NCBI RefSeq assembly: GCF_009208105.1
Contig: NZ_WFKL01000001.1
Coordinates: 124,001-188,000 of the forward strand
Length of the DNA stretch: 64,000 nucleotides
Reading direction: 5' to 3'
DNA from: Rouxiella sp. S1S-2
GTDB lineage: Bacteria; Pseudomonadota; Gammaproteobacteria; Enterobacterales; Enterobacteriaceae
Within the stretch, counting starts at the first letter, position 1. Each line of letters begins with the position of its first letter. Shown here one piece after another: positions 10,787 to 19,086 of the stretch. Both the position numbers and the translations under genes were made by a program. The notes under the pieces are model-generated. The model was not told where the DNA came from. It searched no databases and worked only from the letters and a program-made list of their open reading frames with translations.

Positions 10787-11749
10787 TTAGTAGAGCTTTT
10801 TAGCCGTTTCCCACATTTCTGTTTTAAACGGACGCTTCATGTTTTCGATGGCATCGATAATGTCGTGGTGAACCAGCTTCTCGTTCTGCACGCCGACGCA
10901 GCGACCGCCGTAGCCCTGCAGTAGCAGCTCAATGGAGTAGGCACCCATGCGCGAAGCCAGAATGCGATCGTAGGCACAGGGTGCACCACCGCGTTGAATA
11001 TGGCCGAGCACCGTTGCGCGCGTTTCACGACGAGTTTCAGTTTCGATATGACGCGCCAGGTCGCCGATGTCACAGATGTGCTCGGTAATGGCAACGATGG
11101 CGTGTTTTTTACCCTTGGCGATACCGGCTTTAATCTCTTCGACCAGGTCGTCACGGTTGAATTCCACTTCAGGAATAACGATAAACTCACAGCCGCCGGC
11201 AATGGCCGCAGACAGCGTCAAGTCGCCGCAGTAGCGACCCATGACTTCAACAATCGAGATACGCTGGTGAGAAGATGAGGTGTCACGCAGGCGGTCAATC
11301 GCTTCAACCACGGTTTCTAGCGCCGTGAAATAGCCGATGGTGTAATCGGTGCCCGCCACGTCGTTATCGATGGTGCCAGGCAGACCGATGCAGGGAAAGC
11401 CCATTTCAGTCAGGCGTTTGGCACCCATATAAGAACCGTCGCCACCGATAACCACCAGCGCATCAATACCGCGCTTTTTCATATTTTCAATGGCTTTGCC
11501 GCGTACAGCTTCGTCACGGAACTCGGGGAAACGCGCCGAGCCGAGGAAAGTGCCACCGCGGTTAATCACGTCTGAAACGCTGTAGCGGTCCAGCTGATCC
11601 ATCCTGTCTTCATAAAGTCCGAGGTAGCCGTCGTAAATACCGAAAACTTCAAGATTTTCAGTAAGTGCTGCGCGAACAACGCCACGTATCGCCGCATTCA
11701 TGCCGGGGGCGTCGCCACCACTTGTCAGTACACCGATTTTTTTGATCAT
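10787..11749 (-). CDS. pfkA: PfkA, ATP-dependent 6-phosphofructokinase I
   Basis: Phosphorylates fructose 6-phosphate in glycolysis as an allosteric tetramer. It has 320 residues, the E. coli length. The ATP loop [18 protein letters not shown] (about 6-23), the catalytic [17 protein letters not shown] with its Asp (about 124-140), GRYCGDL and the effector-site C-terminus ([13 protein letters not shown]) are all present. An agaggtag ribosome site is well placed. The leader between promoter and gene is long and carries an inverted repeat (see 11874-11916). In E. coli, fieF separates pfkA from cpxP; it is absent here. Confidence 0.98.
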   Translation of the reverse strand: MIKKIGVLTSGGDAPGMNAAIRGVVRAALTENLEVFGIYDGYLGLYEDRMDQLDRYSVSDVINRGGTFLGSARFPEFRDEAVRGKAIENMKKRGIDALVVIGGDGSYMGAKRLTEMGFPCIGLPGTIDNDVAGTDYTIGYFTALETVVEAIDRLRDTSSSHQRISIVEVMGRYCGDLTLSAAIAGGCEFIVIPEVEFNRDDLVEEIKAGIAKGKKHAIVAITEHICDIGDLARHIETETRRETRATVLGHIQRGGAPCAYDRILASRMGAYSIELLLQGYGGRCVGVQNEKLVHHDIIDAIENMKRPFKTEMWETAKKLY

Positions 11750-12116
11750 GACTACCTCTGAACTTTTAGATGCAATTTCTTAAGAATTCTTGAGCATACC
11801 CGCCAAACCGGACCCTTCTGGTCAAAACACCTGGCTCTTTGCTTGGATGCACAAATCATATAACAAAATGCTTAAACTGAATTGATGCAGGTCACCTGTT
11901 GGCGCTAATTCAGTTTTGTTCAATGCAATTTACTCATAGGCTCTGATTATACAAGGCTCGCGTGACAAACTTTAGAATGAAATTTAAGTTCTTTGAAAAA
12001 CACGCAAACTTTGTCATCTATTGAGCCAGCTCCCCTAAGAATAGCATTGTTCATCCAGACATCTGACTGATATTGCAACATATCTATTACAAAGCGCCCC
12101 GTATCGTTTTTTTGGC
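11750..12116. other. pfkA leader and promoter region (367 bp without a gene)
   Basis: No coding potential and no trace of fieF. On the minus strand a perfect TATAAT lies at 11951-11946, implying a pfkA start point near 11939 and a leader of about 190 nt. Within the leader are AAACTGAATT (11874-11883) and its exact inverse AATTCAGTTT (11907-11916), with a smaller palindrome caggt-c-acctg between them. Cra represses pfkA in E. coli; these arms resemble, but do not perfectly match, a Cra half-site. Confidence 0.55.
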
Positions 12117-12143
12117 AAAAAAAACCCCACCATATTGGTGGGG
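12117..12143 (-). terminator. Terminator of cpxP/CpxQ
   Basis: Minus-strand stem ccccacca / tggtgggg (8 bp, loop of three) followed by eight T. It also forms the 3' end and likely Hfq-binding tail of CpxQ. Confidence 0.92.
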
Positions 12144-12175
12144 GAAGACAGGGATTGTGTCTATGGCAAGGAAAA
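12117..12175 (-). ncRNA. cpxQ: CpxQ-like sRNA from the cpxP 3' UTR
   Basis: The last 59 nt of the cpxP transcript begin with ttttccttgccatagaca, which I recognise as the conserved 5' part of CpxQ, and end in a GC-rich hairpin plus T tract. In Salmonella and E. coli, RNase E cuts cpxP mRNA here, and CpxQ acts with Hfq to repress envelope mRNAs under Cpx stress. The recognition is from memory of the published sequence; processing here is inferred. Confidence 0.8.
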
Positions 12176-12200
12176 GCTGTGGTTTACTCTTACAGCGTCA

Positions 12201-12695
12201 CTACTGGGTACTGATTACGGGCTTCTGGGTAGAAGTCGGTTGCAGACCAGAAATTTGGGCGGCGAGGACCTGCATACGCTGCTCGTGCTTCTGGTTGAGT
12301 ATTTCTTTCTGTTGCGGCGTGAGCAGATTAAACATCAGGTTACGAATGCGCGCCATTTCTACTTGGCGATCGACCTGCTCCTGCGCTATTTTTTCAGCCT
12401 GTGCCCTAACGGCAGCCTGATCAAAATTCTCGGCGGTCACCAGCTCATGCATGGTTTCCATTTGCTTTAGATTGATCTGCGGCGAGTCTCTTCGTGCCTG
12501 ATGCATCAGATCGCGCATTTGCTGGCGCTGTTGTTCGGTTAAATTAATTCCATCGAACATTGTGTTGCGTCTATCCAACATATTGCCATCATGAGCTAAA
12601 GTATCTGCAGGCATGAATTTAGCGCTTTCTGCTAACGCAACACTTGAACTAAGTGCAAGCATTGAGGCCATAATCATTGCAGCTACCTTACACAT
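12201..12695 (-). CDS. cpxP: CpxP, periplasmic inhibitor of the CpxA sensor
   Basis: Periplasmic adaptor that damps CpxA and delivers misfolded proteins to DegP. It has 164 residues, with a signal peptide ending near VALA-ES (about residue 23) and the two family LTxxQ motifs, [13 protein letters not shown] and [10 protein letters not shown]. The open frame can start at a GTG (12698), but the next codon is ATG (12695) with aggag 6 bases ahead, so ATG is preferred. It is divergent from cpxRA, with a CpxR box between, and its mRNA tail encodes CpxQ. Confidence 0.95.
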   Translation of the reverse strand: MCKVAAMIMASMLALSSSVALAESAKFMPADTLAHDGNMLDRRNTMFDGINLTEQQRQQMRDLMHQARRDSPQINLKQMETMHELVTAENFDQAAVRAQAEKIAQEQVDRQVEMARIRNLMFNLLTPQQKEILNQKHEQRMQVLAAQISGLQPTSTQKPVISTQ

Positions 12696-12777
12696 CACGA
12701 ACTCCTATATTCTTTCGCACTAAGCGAATCATTGAAAAGCAGTCTAACCCTGGAGCTGCAAACTAGCGTCAGTGCAT

Positions 12778-12792
12778 GTAAAACTACGTAAA
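12778..12792. promoter_or_regulatory. CpxR box between cpxP and cpxR
   Basis: GTAAA, five bases (actac), GTAAA: an exact match to the CpxR tandem consensus. It sits between the divergent cpxP and cpxRA and fits autoactivation of both. Confidence 0.88.
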
Positions 12793-12844
12793 GTCATGGA
12801 ATAGCGGCAATTGATGACGTATTTTGCGTCTAGAGGTAATCATA

Positions 12845-13546
12845 ATGAATAAAATTTTGTTAGTTGATGACGATCGTGAACTGACTTCACTTTTGAAAGA
12901 ACTGCTTGAAATAGAAGGCTTTAGCGTCGTAGTTGCCTACGACGGTGAACAGGCGTTAGAAAAACTGGACAGCAGCATCGGCCTGTTGTTGCTTGACGTC
13001 ATGATGCCAAAGAAAAATGGCATTGAAACCCTTAAAGAATTACGCCAGCGCCATCAAACGCCGGTGATTATGTTAACGGCGCGCGGAAGCGAGCTAGACA
13101 AGGTGCTGGGGCTCGAGCTGGGCGCAGACGACTATTTGCCTAAACCGTTTAACGATCGTGAACTGGTCGCGCGCATACGCGCCATGCTGCGCCGTTCTAA
13201 CTGGAGCGAGCAACAGCAGGCCGGAGAAACCAACAGTTCACCGACGCTGGAGGTCGATGGCTTGCAGCTGAATCCGGGCCGTCAGGAAGCCAGCTTTAGC
13301 GGGCAGCCTCTCGATTTGACCGGCACCGAATTTACCCTGCTCTACCTACTGGCCAAGCATTTGGGTCAGGTGGTGTCACGTGAGCACCTTAGCCAGGAAG
13401 TATTGGGTAAGCGCCTTACCCCTTTTGACCGCGCTATCGACATGCATATTTCCAACCTGCGTCGAAAGCTGCCGGACCGCCAGGACGGGCATCCGTGGTT
13501 TAAAACGCTGCGTGGCCGCGGTTACTTGATGGTATCCGCTACATGA
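12845..13546 (+). CDS. cpxR: CpxR, envelope-stress response regulator
   Basis: OmpR/PhoB-type regulator, 233 residues (E. coli 232). The receiver domain (1-120) has acidic residues DDD at 8-10, phospho-acceptor Asp51 in LLLLDVMMP, Thr in MLTARG and Lys in PKPF. The winged-helix DNA-binding domain (about 140-230) ends in TLRGRGYLM. The open frame reaches back to a TTG at 12824, but ATG 12845 has an agaggt ribosome site and the family N-terminus MNKILLVDD. The stop overlaps cpxA by 4 bases (ATGA), indicating translational coupling. Confidence 0.97.
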   Translation: MNKILLVDDDRELTSLLKELLEIEGFSVVVAYDGEQALEKLDSSIGLLLLDVMMPKKNGIETLKELRQRHQTPVIMLTARGSELDKVLGLELGADDYLPKPFNDRELVARIRAMLRRSNWSEQQQAGETNSSPTLEVDGLQLNPGRQEASFSGQPLDLTGTEFTLLYLLAKHLGQVVSREHLSQEVLGKRLTPFDRAIDMHISNLRRKLPDRQDGHPWFKTLRGRGYLMVSAT

Positions 13547-14913
13547 TCAACAGCCTTACCGCGCGTATTTTTGCCATTTTCTGGTTCACGCTCGCGCTGG
13601 TTCTCATGTTGGTTTTAATGGTTCCGAAACTCGACTCACGTCAGATAACCCCGTTGCTCGACAGCGAGCAGCGTCAGGGGTTGATGATTGAGCAACACGT
13701 TGAGGCAGAACTGGCGGGCGACCCGGCAAATGACTTAATGTGGTGGCGCAGGCTGTTTCGCGCTATCGACAAATGGGCTCCGCCGGGCCAGCGCTTACTG
13801 CTGGTGACCAGCGAAGGCCGGGTAATTGGCGCTCAGCGCAACGAAATGCAAATCGTGCGCAACTTTATCGGCCAGTCCGATAACTCTGATCGTCCAAAGA
13901 AAAAGAAATACGGTCGGGTTGAAATGGTGGGCCCCTTCGCCGTTCGAGACGGTGAAGACAACTACCAGCTGTATCTGATTCGCCCGGCCGGAAGCGCGCA
14001 GTCTGACTTTATCAATCTGATGTTTGACCGCCCGCTGCTGCTGCTGATTGTCACCATGTTAATCAGTGCACCTTTGCTGCTTTGGCTGGCGTGGAGCCTT
14101 GCCAAACCTGCGCGTCAGCTGAAAAATGCAGCCGACGACGTGGCGCGCGGTAATCTTAGGCAGCGCCCTGAACTTGAATCTGGCCCGCAGGAGTTTTTAG
14201 CCACCGGAGCCAGCTTTAACCAGATGGTTAGCGCGCTTGAGCGCATGGTTACGGCTCAGCAGCGTTTGATTTCAGACATCTCGCACGAGCTGCGTACGCC
14301 ACTGACTCGCCTGCAGTTGGCGACCGCACTGCTGCGTCGTCGTCACGGCGAAGGCAAAGAGCTGCAGCGCATCGAAATGGAAGCACAGCGGCTCGACGGC
14401 ATGATCAACGACTTGCTGGTGCTGTCGCGCAGTCAGCACAAGAATGAGCTCACTCGCGAGCATCTCAAGGCCAATGAGCTGTGGGCAGACGTTATCGACA
14501 ACGCGCAGTTTGAAGCCGAGCAAGTGGGGAAAACCCTTGAAGTCACCGCGCCTCCAGGGCCGTGGAAGCTGATTGGTAATCCTAACGCCCTCGACAGTGC
14601 GCTGGAAAATATCGTTCGCAACGCCCTGCGCTACTCTCATCATCATATTGCGGTTAACTTCACCGCCGACAGTGATGGCATCACCATCATGGTTGATGAC
14701 GACGGGCCGGGCGTCAGTGAAGAAGATCGCGAGCAAATTTTCCGTCCGTTCTATCGCACAGACGAAGCGCGTGACCGTGAGTCGGGCGGTACCGGACTTG
14801 GGCTGGCAATCGTAGAAACGGCGGTACAGCAGCACCGTGGCTGGGTAAGAGCCGAAGACAGTCCGTTAGGCGGTCTGCGTCTGATTATCTGGCTGCCGCT
14901 GCAGCAACGTTAA
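13543..14913 (+). CDS. cpxA: CpxA, envelope-stress sensor histidine kinase
   Basis: Inner-membrane kinase/phosphatase that senses misfolded envelope proteins and phosphorylates CpxR. It has 456 residues (E. coli 457). Transmembrane segments lie at about 8-28 and 165-185, flanking a periplasmic sensor domain, followed by HAMP (about 186-240), the H-box SHELRTPLTRL with His248, the N-box (ENIVRNALRYSHHH), and G boxes DDDGPGV and GGTGLGLAIV. The KKKKYGRVEM stretch lies in the periplasmic domain, as in E. coli. It overlaps cpxR by four bases. Confidence 0.97.
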   Translation: MINSLTARIFAIFWFTLALVLMLVLMVPKLDSRQITPLLDSEQRQGLMIEQHVEAELAGDPANDLMWWRRLFRAIDKWAPPGQRLLLVTSEGRVIGAQRNEMQIVRNFIGQSDNSDRPKKKKYGRVEMVGPFAVRDGEDNYQLYLIRPAGSAQSDFINLMFDRPLLLLIVTMLISAPLLLWLAWSLAKPARQLKNAADDVARGNLRQRPELESGPQEFLATGASFNQMVSALERMVTAQQRLISDISHELRTPLTRLQLATALLRRRHGEGKELQRIEMEAQRLDGMINDLLVLSRSQHKNELTREHLKANELWADVIDNAQFEAEQVGKTLEVTAPPGPWKLIGNPNALDSALENIVRNALRYSHHHIAVNFTADSDGITIMVDDDGPGVSEEDREQIFRPFYRTDEARDRESGGTGLGLAIVETAVQQHRGWVRAEDSPLGGLRLIIWLPLQQR

Positions 14914-14958
14914 GATTCTGCTATTCTGCGTCCCTCAAGAGAAAGGGGCGCAGGTAGC

Positions 14959-15447
14959 ATGCTTAATATCGTTTTATTTGAACCAGAAATTCCACCTAAC
15001 ACCGGCAATATTATTCGGCTCTGTGCCAATACCGGCTGCCAGTTGCATTTGATTAAACCGATGGGCTTTGCCTGGGACGACAAGCGCCTGCGTCGTGCAG
15101 GGTTGGACTACCACGAGTTCACCAACATCAAGCATCATGAAAACTATGATGCGTTTCTCGCCAGTGAGTCTCCTCAGCGTCTGTTTGCACTCACCACTAA
15201 GGGCACGCCGGCGCACAGCGCTGTTTCATATCAGGACCATGATTTCCTGCTATTCGGACCTGAAAGCCGCGGCCTGCCCGCCACAATTCTCGATAATCTA
15301 CCACCACAGCAAAAAATCCGCATACCGATGCAGCCAGACAGCCGCAGCATGAACCTGTCTAATGCAGTTTCGGTGGTGGTATATGAGGCCTGGAGACAAT
15401 TGGGCTACCCGGGTGCAGTGATTAAAGAACTGCCGGGCAACGCCTGA
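14959..15447 (+). CDS. trmL: TrmL, tRNA (cytidine/uridine-34 2'-O)-methyltransferase
   Basis: SPOUT-family methyltransferase that modifies the wobble base of tRNA-Leu isoacceptors using SAM. It has 162 residues (E. coli 157). Conserved SPOUT motifs are [19 protein letters not shown] (about 9-27), [10 protein letters not shown] (about 95-104) and the trefoil-knot end [24 protein letters not shown] (about 114-137). It begins 45 bases after cpxA with its own ribosome site (aaaggggcg). In E. coli K-12 trmL is at another chromosomal position, next to cysE, so the cpxA-trmL gap is a synteny joint. Confidence 0.95.
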   Translation: MLNIVLFEPEIPPNTGNIIRLCANTGCQLHLIKPMGFAWDDKRLRRAGLDYHEFTNIKHHENYDAFLASESPQRLFALTTKGTPAHSAVSYQDHDFLLFGPESRGLPATILDNLPPQQKIRIPMQPDSRSMNLSNAVSVVVYEAWRQLGYPGAVIKELPGNA

Positions 15448-15472
15448 GTTTCTTAACGCGAAAACGTTGAAA

Positions 15473-15492
15473 CGGCATGCGAACGCATGCCG
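15473..15492. terminator. Inverted repeat between convergent trmL and cysE
   Basis: cggcatgc / gcatgccg with loop gaac, an 8-bp perfect stem in the 53-bp gap between two stops. No T tract on either side, so terminator function is only presumed from position. Confidence 0.45.
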
Positions 15493-15500
15493 CCGAGAAT

Positions 15501-16319
15501 CTAAATACCGTCGCCGAACTCGAAGCCCTGCGTACCGTTGAAGTACTGGTTCATGTCCATTGAAGGTTTTTCACTCTCTGGGCGACCGACGATGCGAGCC
15601 GGCACGCCTGCGGCGGTGACGTGCGGTGGAATGGACTGCAACACGACAGAATTGGCGCCAATCTTCGCGCCAGCGCCAACTTCAATATTGCCAAGGATCT
15701 TGGCACCCGCACCAATCATCACCCCTTCACGAATTTTAGGATGACGGTCGCCAACGGTTTTACCCGTACCGCCCAACGTTACGGACTGCAGAATAGATAC
15801 GTCGTTTTCAACCACGGCAGTTTCACCGATAACAATGCCGGTGGCATGGTCGAGCATGATCCCACAGCCAATACGTGCAGCAGGATGAATATCAACGCCG
15901 AAGGTGACTGAAATCTGATTCTGGAAATAGATAGCCAGCGCCTGACGGTCCTGCTTCCACAGCCAGTTGCCGATGCGATAAGCTTGCAGCGCGTGGAAAC
16001 CTTTAAGGTACAGCAGCGGCGTCGAGTACTTGTCTACCGCTGCATCGCGCGAGTGTACAGCGAGAATATCGCGCGCGGCCGACAGGGTCATTTGCTCGTC
16101 GTTGCGGTAGGCTTCTTCAACCACCTCACGAATGGCAATAGCCGGCATGATAGGGCTGCCGAGCTTGTTGGCCAGAATATAGCTCAGAGCGCTGCCGAGA
16201 TTTTCGTGTTTGAGTAATGTCGCATGGAAAAAGCTCGCCAGCATAGGTTCACACTCAGCCAGCGCTCTCGCTTCTGATTTTATGCTATTCCAGACCAGTT
16301 CTAACTCTTCTGACGACAT
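15501..16319 (-). CDS. cysE: CysE, serine O-acetyltransferase
   Basis: Makes O-acetylserine from serine and acetyl-CoA, the committed and cysteine-inhibited step of cysteine synthesis. It has 272 residues (E. coli 273). The N-terminal helical domain (1-140) is followed by left-handed beta-helix hexapeptide repeats (DIHPAARIGCGIMLDHATGIVIGE..., about 143-245) containing the catalytic Asp-His pair, and the C-terminal tail ends DGI as needed for binding CysK. Three ATG codons run in tandem at 16325, 16322 and 16319. The third is chosen because aagga then lies 6 bases ahead and it matches the E. coli start. Confidence 0.96.
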   Translation of the reverse strand: MSSEELELVWNSIKSEARALAECEPMLASFFHATLLKHENLGSALSYILANKLGSPIMPAIAIREVVEEAYRNDEQMTLSAARDILAVHSRDAAVDKYSTPLLYLKGFHALQAYRIGNWLWKQDRQALAIYFQNQISVTFGVDIHPAARIGCGIMLDHATGIVIGETAVVENDVSILQSVTLGGTGKTVGDRHPKIREGVMIGAGAKILGNIEVGAGAKIGANSVVLQSIPPHVTAAGVPARIVGRPESEKPSMDMNQYFNGTQGFEFGDGI

Positions 16320-16411
16320 CATCATTCCTTACAGCGAATTAAATAAAGCTCTACAACAGAGAATAGCAGCCCTACCAGCCGGACTTCACTGGCAGGATGT
16401 GCGAAACGACG

Positions 16412-17431
16412 TTAGCGACTGCCTGACTCGTCTTTACTGGCTCGGGCCAGCAGGCTGATTGCTGCTTCACGCGCGTCTTTACCGTTATACAACACCTGAA
16501 AGATTTGTTCGGTAATGGGCATTTCAACGTTAACACGCTGCGCCAGTGCGCGAACCTCTTTAGTATTACGGTAACCTTCCACTACCTGGCCTATCTTGTC
16601 CTGAGCGCTCTGCACATCATGCCCTTCGCCCAGCATAATACCAAAGCGGCGGTTGCGTGATTGATTATCCGTGCAGGTTAGCACCAAATCACCCAATCCT
16701 GCCATGCCCATGAACGTTGAAGGAGAAGCCCCTAGCGCCGTACCCAAGCGGGTCATTTCAGCCAGCCCACGGGTTATTAACGCCGTTCTGGCGTTGGCGC
16801 CAAAACCAATGCCGTCGGACATGCCCGCGCCGATGGCAATGACGTTTTTCACCGCACCGCCGAGCTGAACGCCGATAAAATCAGGATTGCTGTAAACGCG
16901 GAAGCTTTTTCCGCAGTGCAGCAGTTGCTGCAGGTCTTCGCCAAACTGCGCGTCGGTTGAGGCCAGCGCAATGGCAGTCGGCATGCCCGCGGCCAGTTCT
17001 TTGGCAAAGGTTGGCCCAGATACCACGGCAAGAGGGATAGTTTCACCCAGCTCTTCCCGCGCGACGTCTTGCAGTAAACGACCGGTTTCTGCTTCCAGAC
17101 CCTTAGTCGCCCAGACAATGCGGGCATCAGCGCGTAAAAATGGTTTGATTTGACGTAGAACGTCGCCGAAAACGTGACTCGGCACCACCACCAGCACGTC
17201 GCGGCTTGCCGCCACTGCGCGCGAAAGGTCGGTTTCAAGAATCAAGGTATCGGGGAAGGTCACATCCGGCAGAAATGCTTGATTACAGCGAGCGGCCTGA
17301 AGTGCCTGAATATGCGAAGCGTTATGCCCCCACAGCACCACAGGATGGCCATTTCTGGCAAGGGTAATAGCTAAAGCGGTGCCGTACGAGCCGGCACCGA
17401 TAACGGTCATTGAAGCATTGACAGTTTTCAT
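16412..17431 (-). CDS. gpsA: GpsA, NAD(P)-dependent glycerol-3-phosphate dehydrogenase
   Basis: Reduces dihydroxyacetone phosphate to sn-glycerol 3-phosphate for phospholipid synthesis. It has 339 residues, the E. coli length. The Rossmann loop [12 protein letters not shown] (about 11-22), the catalytic Lys region [14 protein letters not shown] (about 191-204) and the substrate loop [13 protein letters not shown] (about 250-262) are clear. Its ATG overlaps the secB stop (TGATG), so the two are translationally coupled; the order secB-gpsA-cysE is the enterobacterial one. The start of cysE is 92 bases downstream. Confidence 0.97.
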   Translation of the reverse strand: MKTVNASMTVIGAGSYGTALAITLARNGHPVVLWGHNASHIQALQAARCNQAFLPDVTFPDTLILETDLSRAVAASRDVLVVVPSHVFGDVLRQIKPFLRADARIVWATKGLEAETGRLLQDVAREELGETIPLAVVSGPTFAKELAAGMPTAIALASTDAQFGEDLQQLLHCGKSFRVYSNPDFIGVQLGGAVKNVIAIGAGMSDGIGFGANARTALITRGLAEMTRLGTALGASPSTFMGMAGLGDLVLTCTDNQSRNRRFGIMLGEGHDVQSAQDKIGQVVEGYRNTKEVRALAQRVNVEMPITEQIFQVLYNGKDAREAAISLLARASKDESGSR

Positions 17432-17901
17432 CAGGCATCCTGATGTGGCTGTGCACCTTCGCTTTCCGCCTGCTGTTGCAGATAATTCATGAACAGAGCG
17501 TCAAAGTTTACCGGTGCCAGATTAAGCTGCGGGAACGTGCCGCGTGAAACCAGGCTGGTGATGCACTCACGCGCATAAGGGAACAGAATGTTCGGGCAAT
17601 ATGCACCCAGGCAATGCGCCATCTGAGTACCGTCAATGCCTTCGATAGAGAAGATGCCACCTTGCTGAACTTCGCACAGGAATGCAGTTTCTTCTGCCAC
17701 CGAAGCGGTAACGGTCACACGCAGGACAACTTCATACACGCCTTCAGCCAGCTGGTTTGAGGCGGTATCCAGATCCAGTTTAATCTCTGGCTCCCACTCT
17801 TTCTGGAAAACTTGTGGAGCATTTGGCGCTTCAAAAGAGATGTCTTTGGTGTAAATGCGCTGGATCTGGAAAGTCATCTCGGTGTTGTTCTGTTCTGACA
17901 T
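17431..17901 (-). CDS. secB: SecB, export chaperone
   Basis: Cytoplasmic tetrameric chaperone that keeps preproteins unfolded and hands them to SecA. It has 156 residues (E. coli 155). Features are the conserved [17 protein letters not shown] strand (about 14-30), the [10 protein letters not shown] and [15 protein letters not shown] region (about 82-115) that forms the SecA and substrate face, and an acidic C-terminal tail. An aagggt ribosome site precedes the ATG. It lies between grxC and gpsA in one transcription direction. Confidence 0.97.
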   Translation of the reverse strand: MSEQNNTEMTFQIQRIYTKDISFEAPNAPQVFQKEWEPEIKLDLDTASNQLAEGVYEVVLRVTVTASVAEETAFLCEVQQGGIFSIEGIDGTQMAHCLGAYCPNILFPYARECITSLVSRGTFPQLNLAPVNFDALFMNYLQQQAESEGAQPHQDA

Positions 17902-17968
17902 TAAAATAGTACCCTTAAGTTAATAATAATCCTTAAAATACCCGCGTTGCGCATCACGCGCACCTCTG

Positions 17969-18217
17969 TCAAAGCAGAGAATCAAGACCGCCGCGGGCAT
18001 CAAGTGCGTGTAAATCGTCGCATCCACCGATGTGCTGGCCGTTGATGAAAATCTGAGGCACGGTCGTACGACCACTGCGCTCGATCATCACTTCACGCTT
18101 CTGCGCATCACCATCGATAGCAATTTCGTCAAAGGCTGCGCCCTTGCTGTTAAGCAAGGCTTTAGCACGGTGGCAATAAGGACACGTCGCTTTTGTGAAG
18201 ATTTCAATCTTAGCCAT
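17969..18217 (-). CDS. grxC: GrxC, glutaredoxin 3
   Basis: Small glutathione-dependent thiol oxidoreductase. It has 82 residues (E. coli 83). The active site CPYC lies at 12-15, the TVPQIF cis-proline motif at about 52-57 and GGCDDL at about 64-69. The open frame extends to 18304, but the ATG at 18217 with gaggtg 6 bases ahead gives the family length. It lies 40 bases after yibN, so yibN-grxC-secB-gpsA(-cysE) look like one operon. Confidence 0.96.
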   Translation of the reverse strand: MAKIEIFTKATCPYCHRAKALLNSKGAAFDEIAIDGDAQKREVMIERSGRTTVPQIFINGQHIGGCDDLHALDARGGLDSLL

Positions 18218-18257
18218 TTCACACCTCGGAATCATGGTATTAGGATAGAGATTATTC

Positions 18258-18689
18258 TTACTTACCGCGGGCCAAAGGCAGATTCTCGCCGCTCCAGCCT
18301 GCAATACCTTCTTTCAGGCTGTAAACGCGTTCAAAACCGGCGTTAACTAAACCTTCTGCGGCTAAACGGGCTGACTGTCCGTTTGCACAAACAACAATAA
18401 CTGGCTGCGATTTATGTTTGGTAAGGTCGCCCAGATTGTTGCTTTTGATATCTGCACTGAGCAGATTCACTGAAGTAGAGATGTGACCTTTACGAAACTC
18501 TTCGCGAGCACGAACGTCAACGACCACGGCTTCTTCTTTGTTGATAAGACGTGTTGCTTCACCGCGGGTGATTTCTTTCACTTTAGAGAAACGCGCTCTC
18601 ACAGTCGTGAAAATCACCGCAATCAGCAGTGCAACCCACGCCAGGCTCAGAACCGGGTGCGCGCTAACGAATGGCATAATATCTTGCAT
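18258..18689 (-). CDS. yibN: YibN, membrane-anchored rhodanese-like protein
   Basis: 143 residues, the E. coli length. One N-terminal membrane helix (about 12-32) anchors a cytoplasmic rhodanese domain (about 40-140). The loop holding the sulfur-carrying Cys reads [10 protein letters not shown], so the catalytic Cys (about 99) is present, whereas E. coli YibN has a different loop. Real sulfurtransferase activity is therefore plausible but unproven. A TTG at 18701 is an alternative start; the ATG at 18689 matches the family. On the minus strand TATACT (18742-18737) may be the -10 of its promoter. Confidence 0.92.
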   Translation of the reverse strand: MQDIMPFVSAHPVLSLAWVALLIAVIFTTVRARFSKVKEITRGEATRLINKEEAVVVDVRAREEFRKGHISTSVNLLSADIKSNNLGDLTKHKSQPVIVVCANGQSARLAAEGLVNAGFERVYSLKEGIAGWSGENLPLARGK

Positions 18690-19086
18690 GGGGTGTAACA
18701 ACTCCCGTCAGTTAGGGGGAAAATTCAAGGCTCACGAGTATACCCTGCGTCTTGCGCAATTACAGCCCGAATGCGCCGCCAATTAACTTAAACTGAGGCA
18801 CATCGCGAAAAATTCAAGGGGGCACCGCTAAATATTTCTGGGTATTCATACTCACGCAACCTGCTGCGCCGTTGCCCGTGTCAGCTTAGATGCGCGCTTA
18901 GCCGCGGTTTGTTTAACCCAGGTCACTTTACAGCCACCGTGTTCTACACTCTAAAAAGACCTATTTGCATCTCGCGATACACTTTTTTTGTCTTGGCATC
19001 AGCGCATCATGTTGTTGATTAGTGTTACGATAAAGGCAATAGGGATCAAATTGTCTATCATCCTGGGTCGACAAGCGGGAAAAAGT
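18690..19086. other. yibN-envC gap without gpmM (397 bp)
   Basis: In E. coli gpmI (gpmM, cofactor-independent phosphoglycerate mutase) lies here. I see no gene and no piece of one. The left part holds the yibN promoter (TATACT on the minus strand). The right part is AT-rich and in frame with envC from 18988 onward, but the only support for a longer EnvC is open frame. Confidence 0.6.

Noticed and set aside
14272-14835. 187-codon open frame opposite cpxA
   Set aside because: Antisense to the conserved kinase domain with no promoter, ribosome site or family resemblance.
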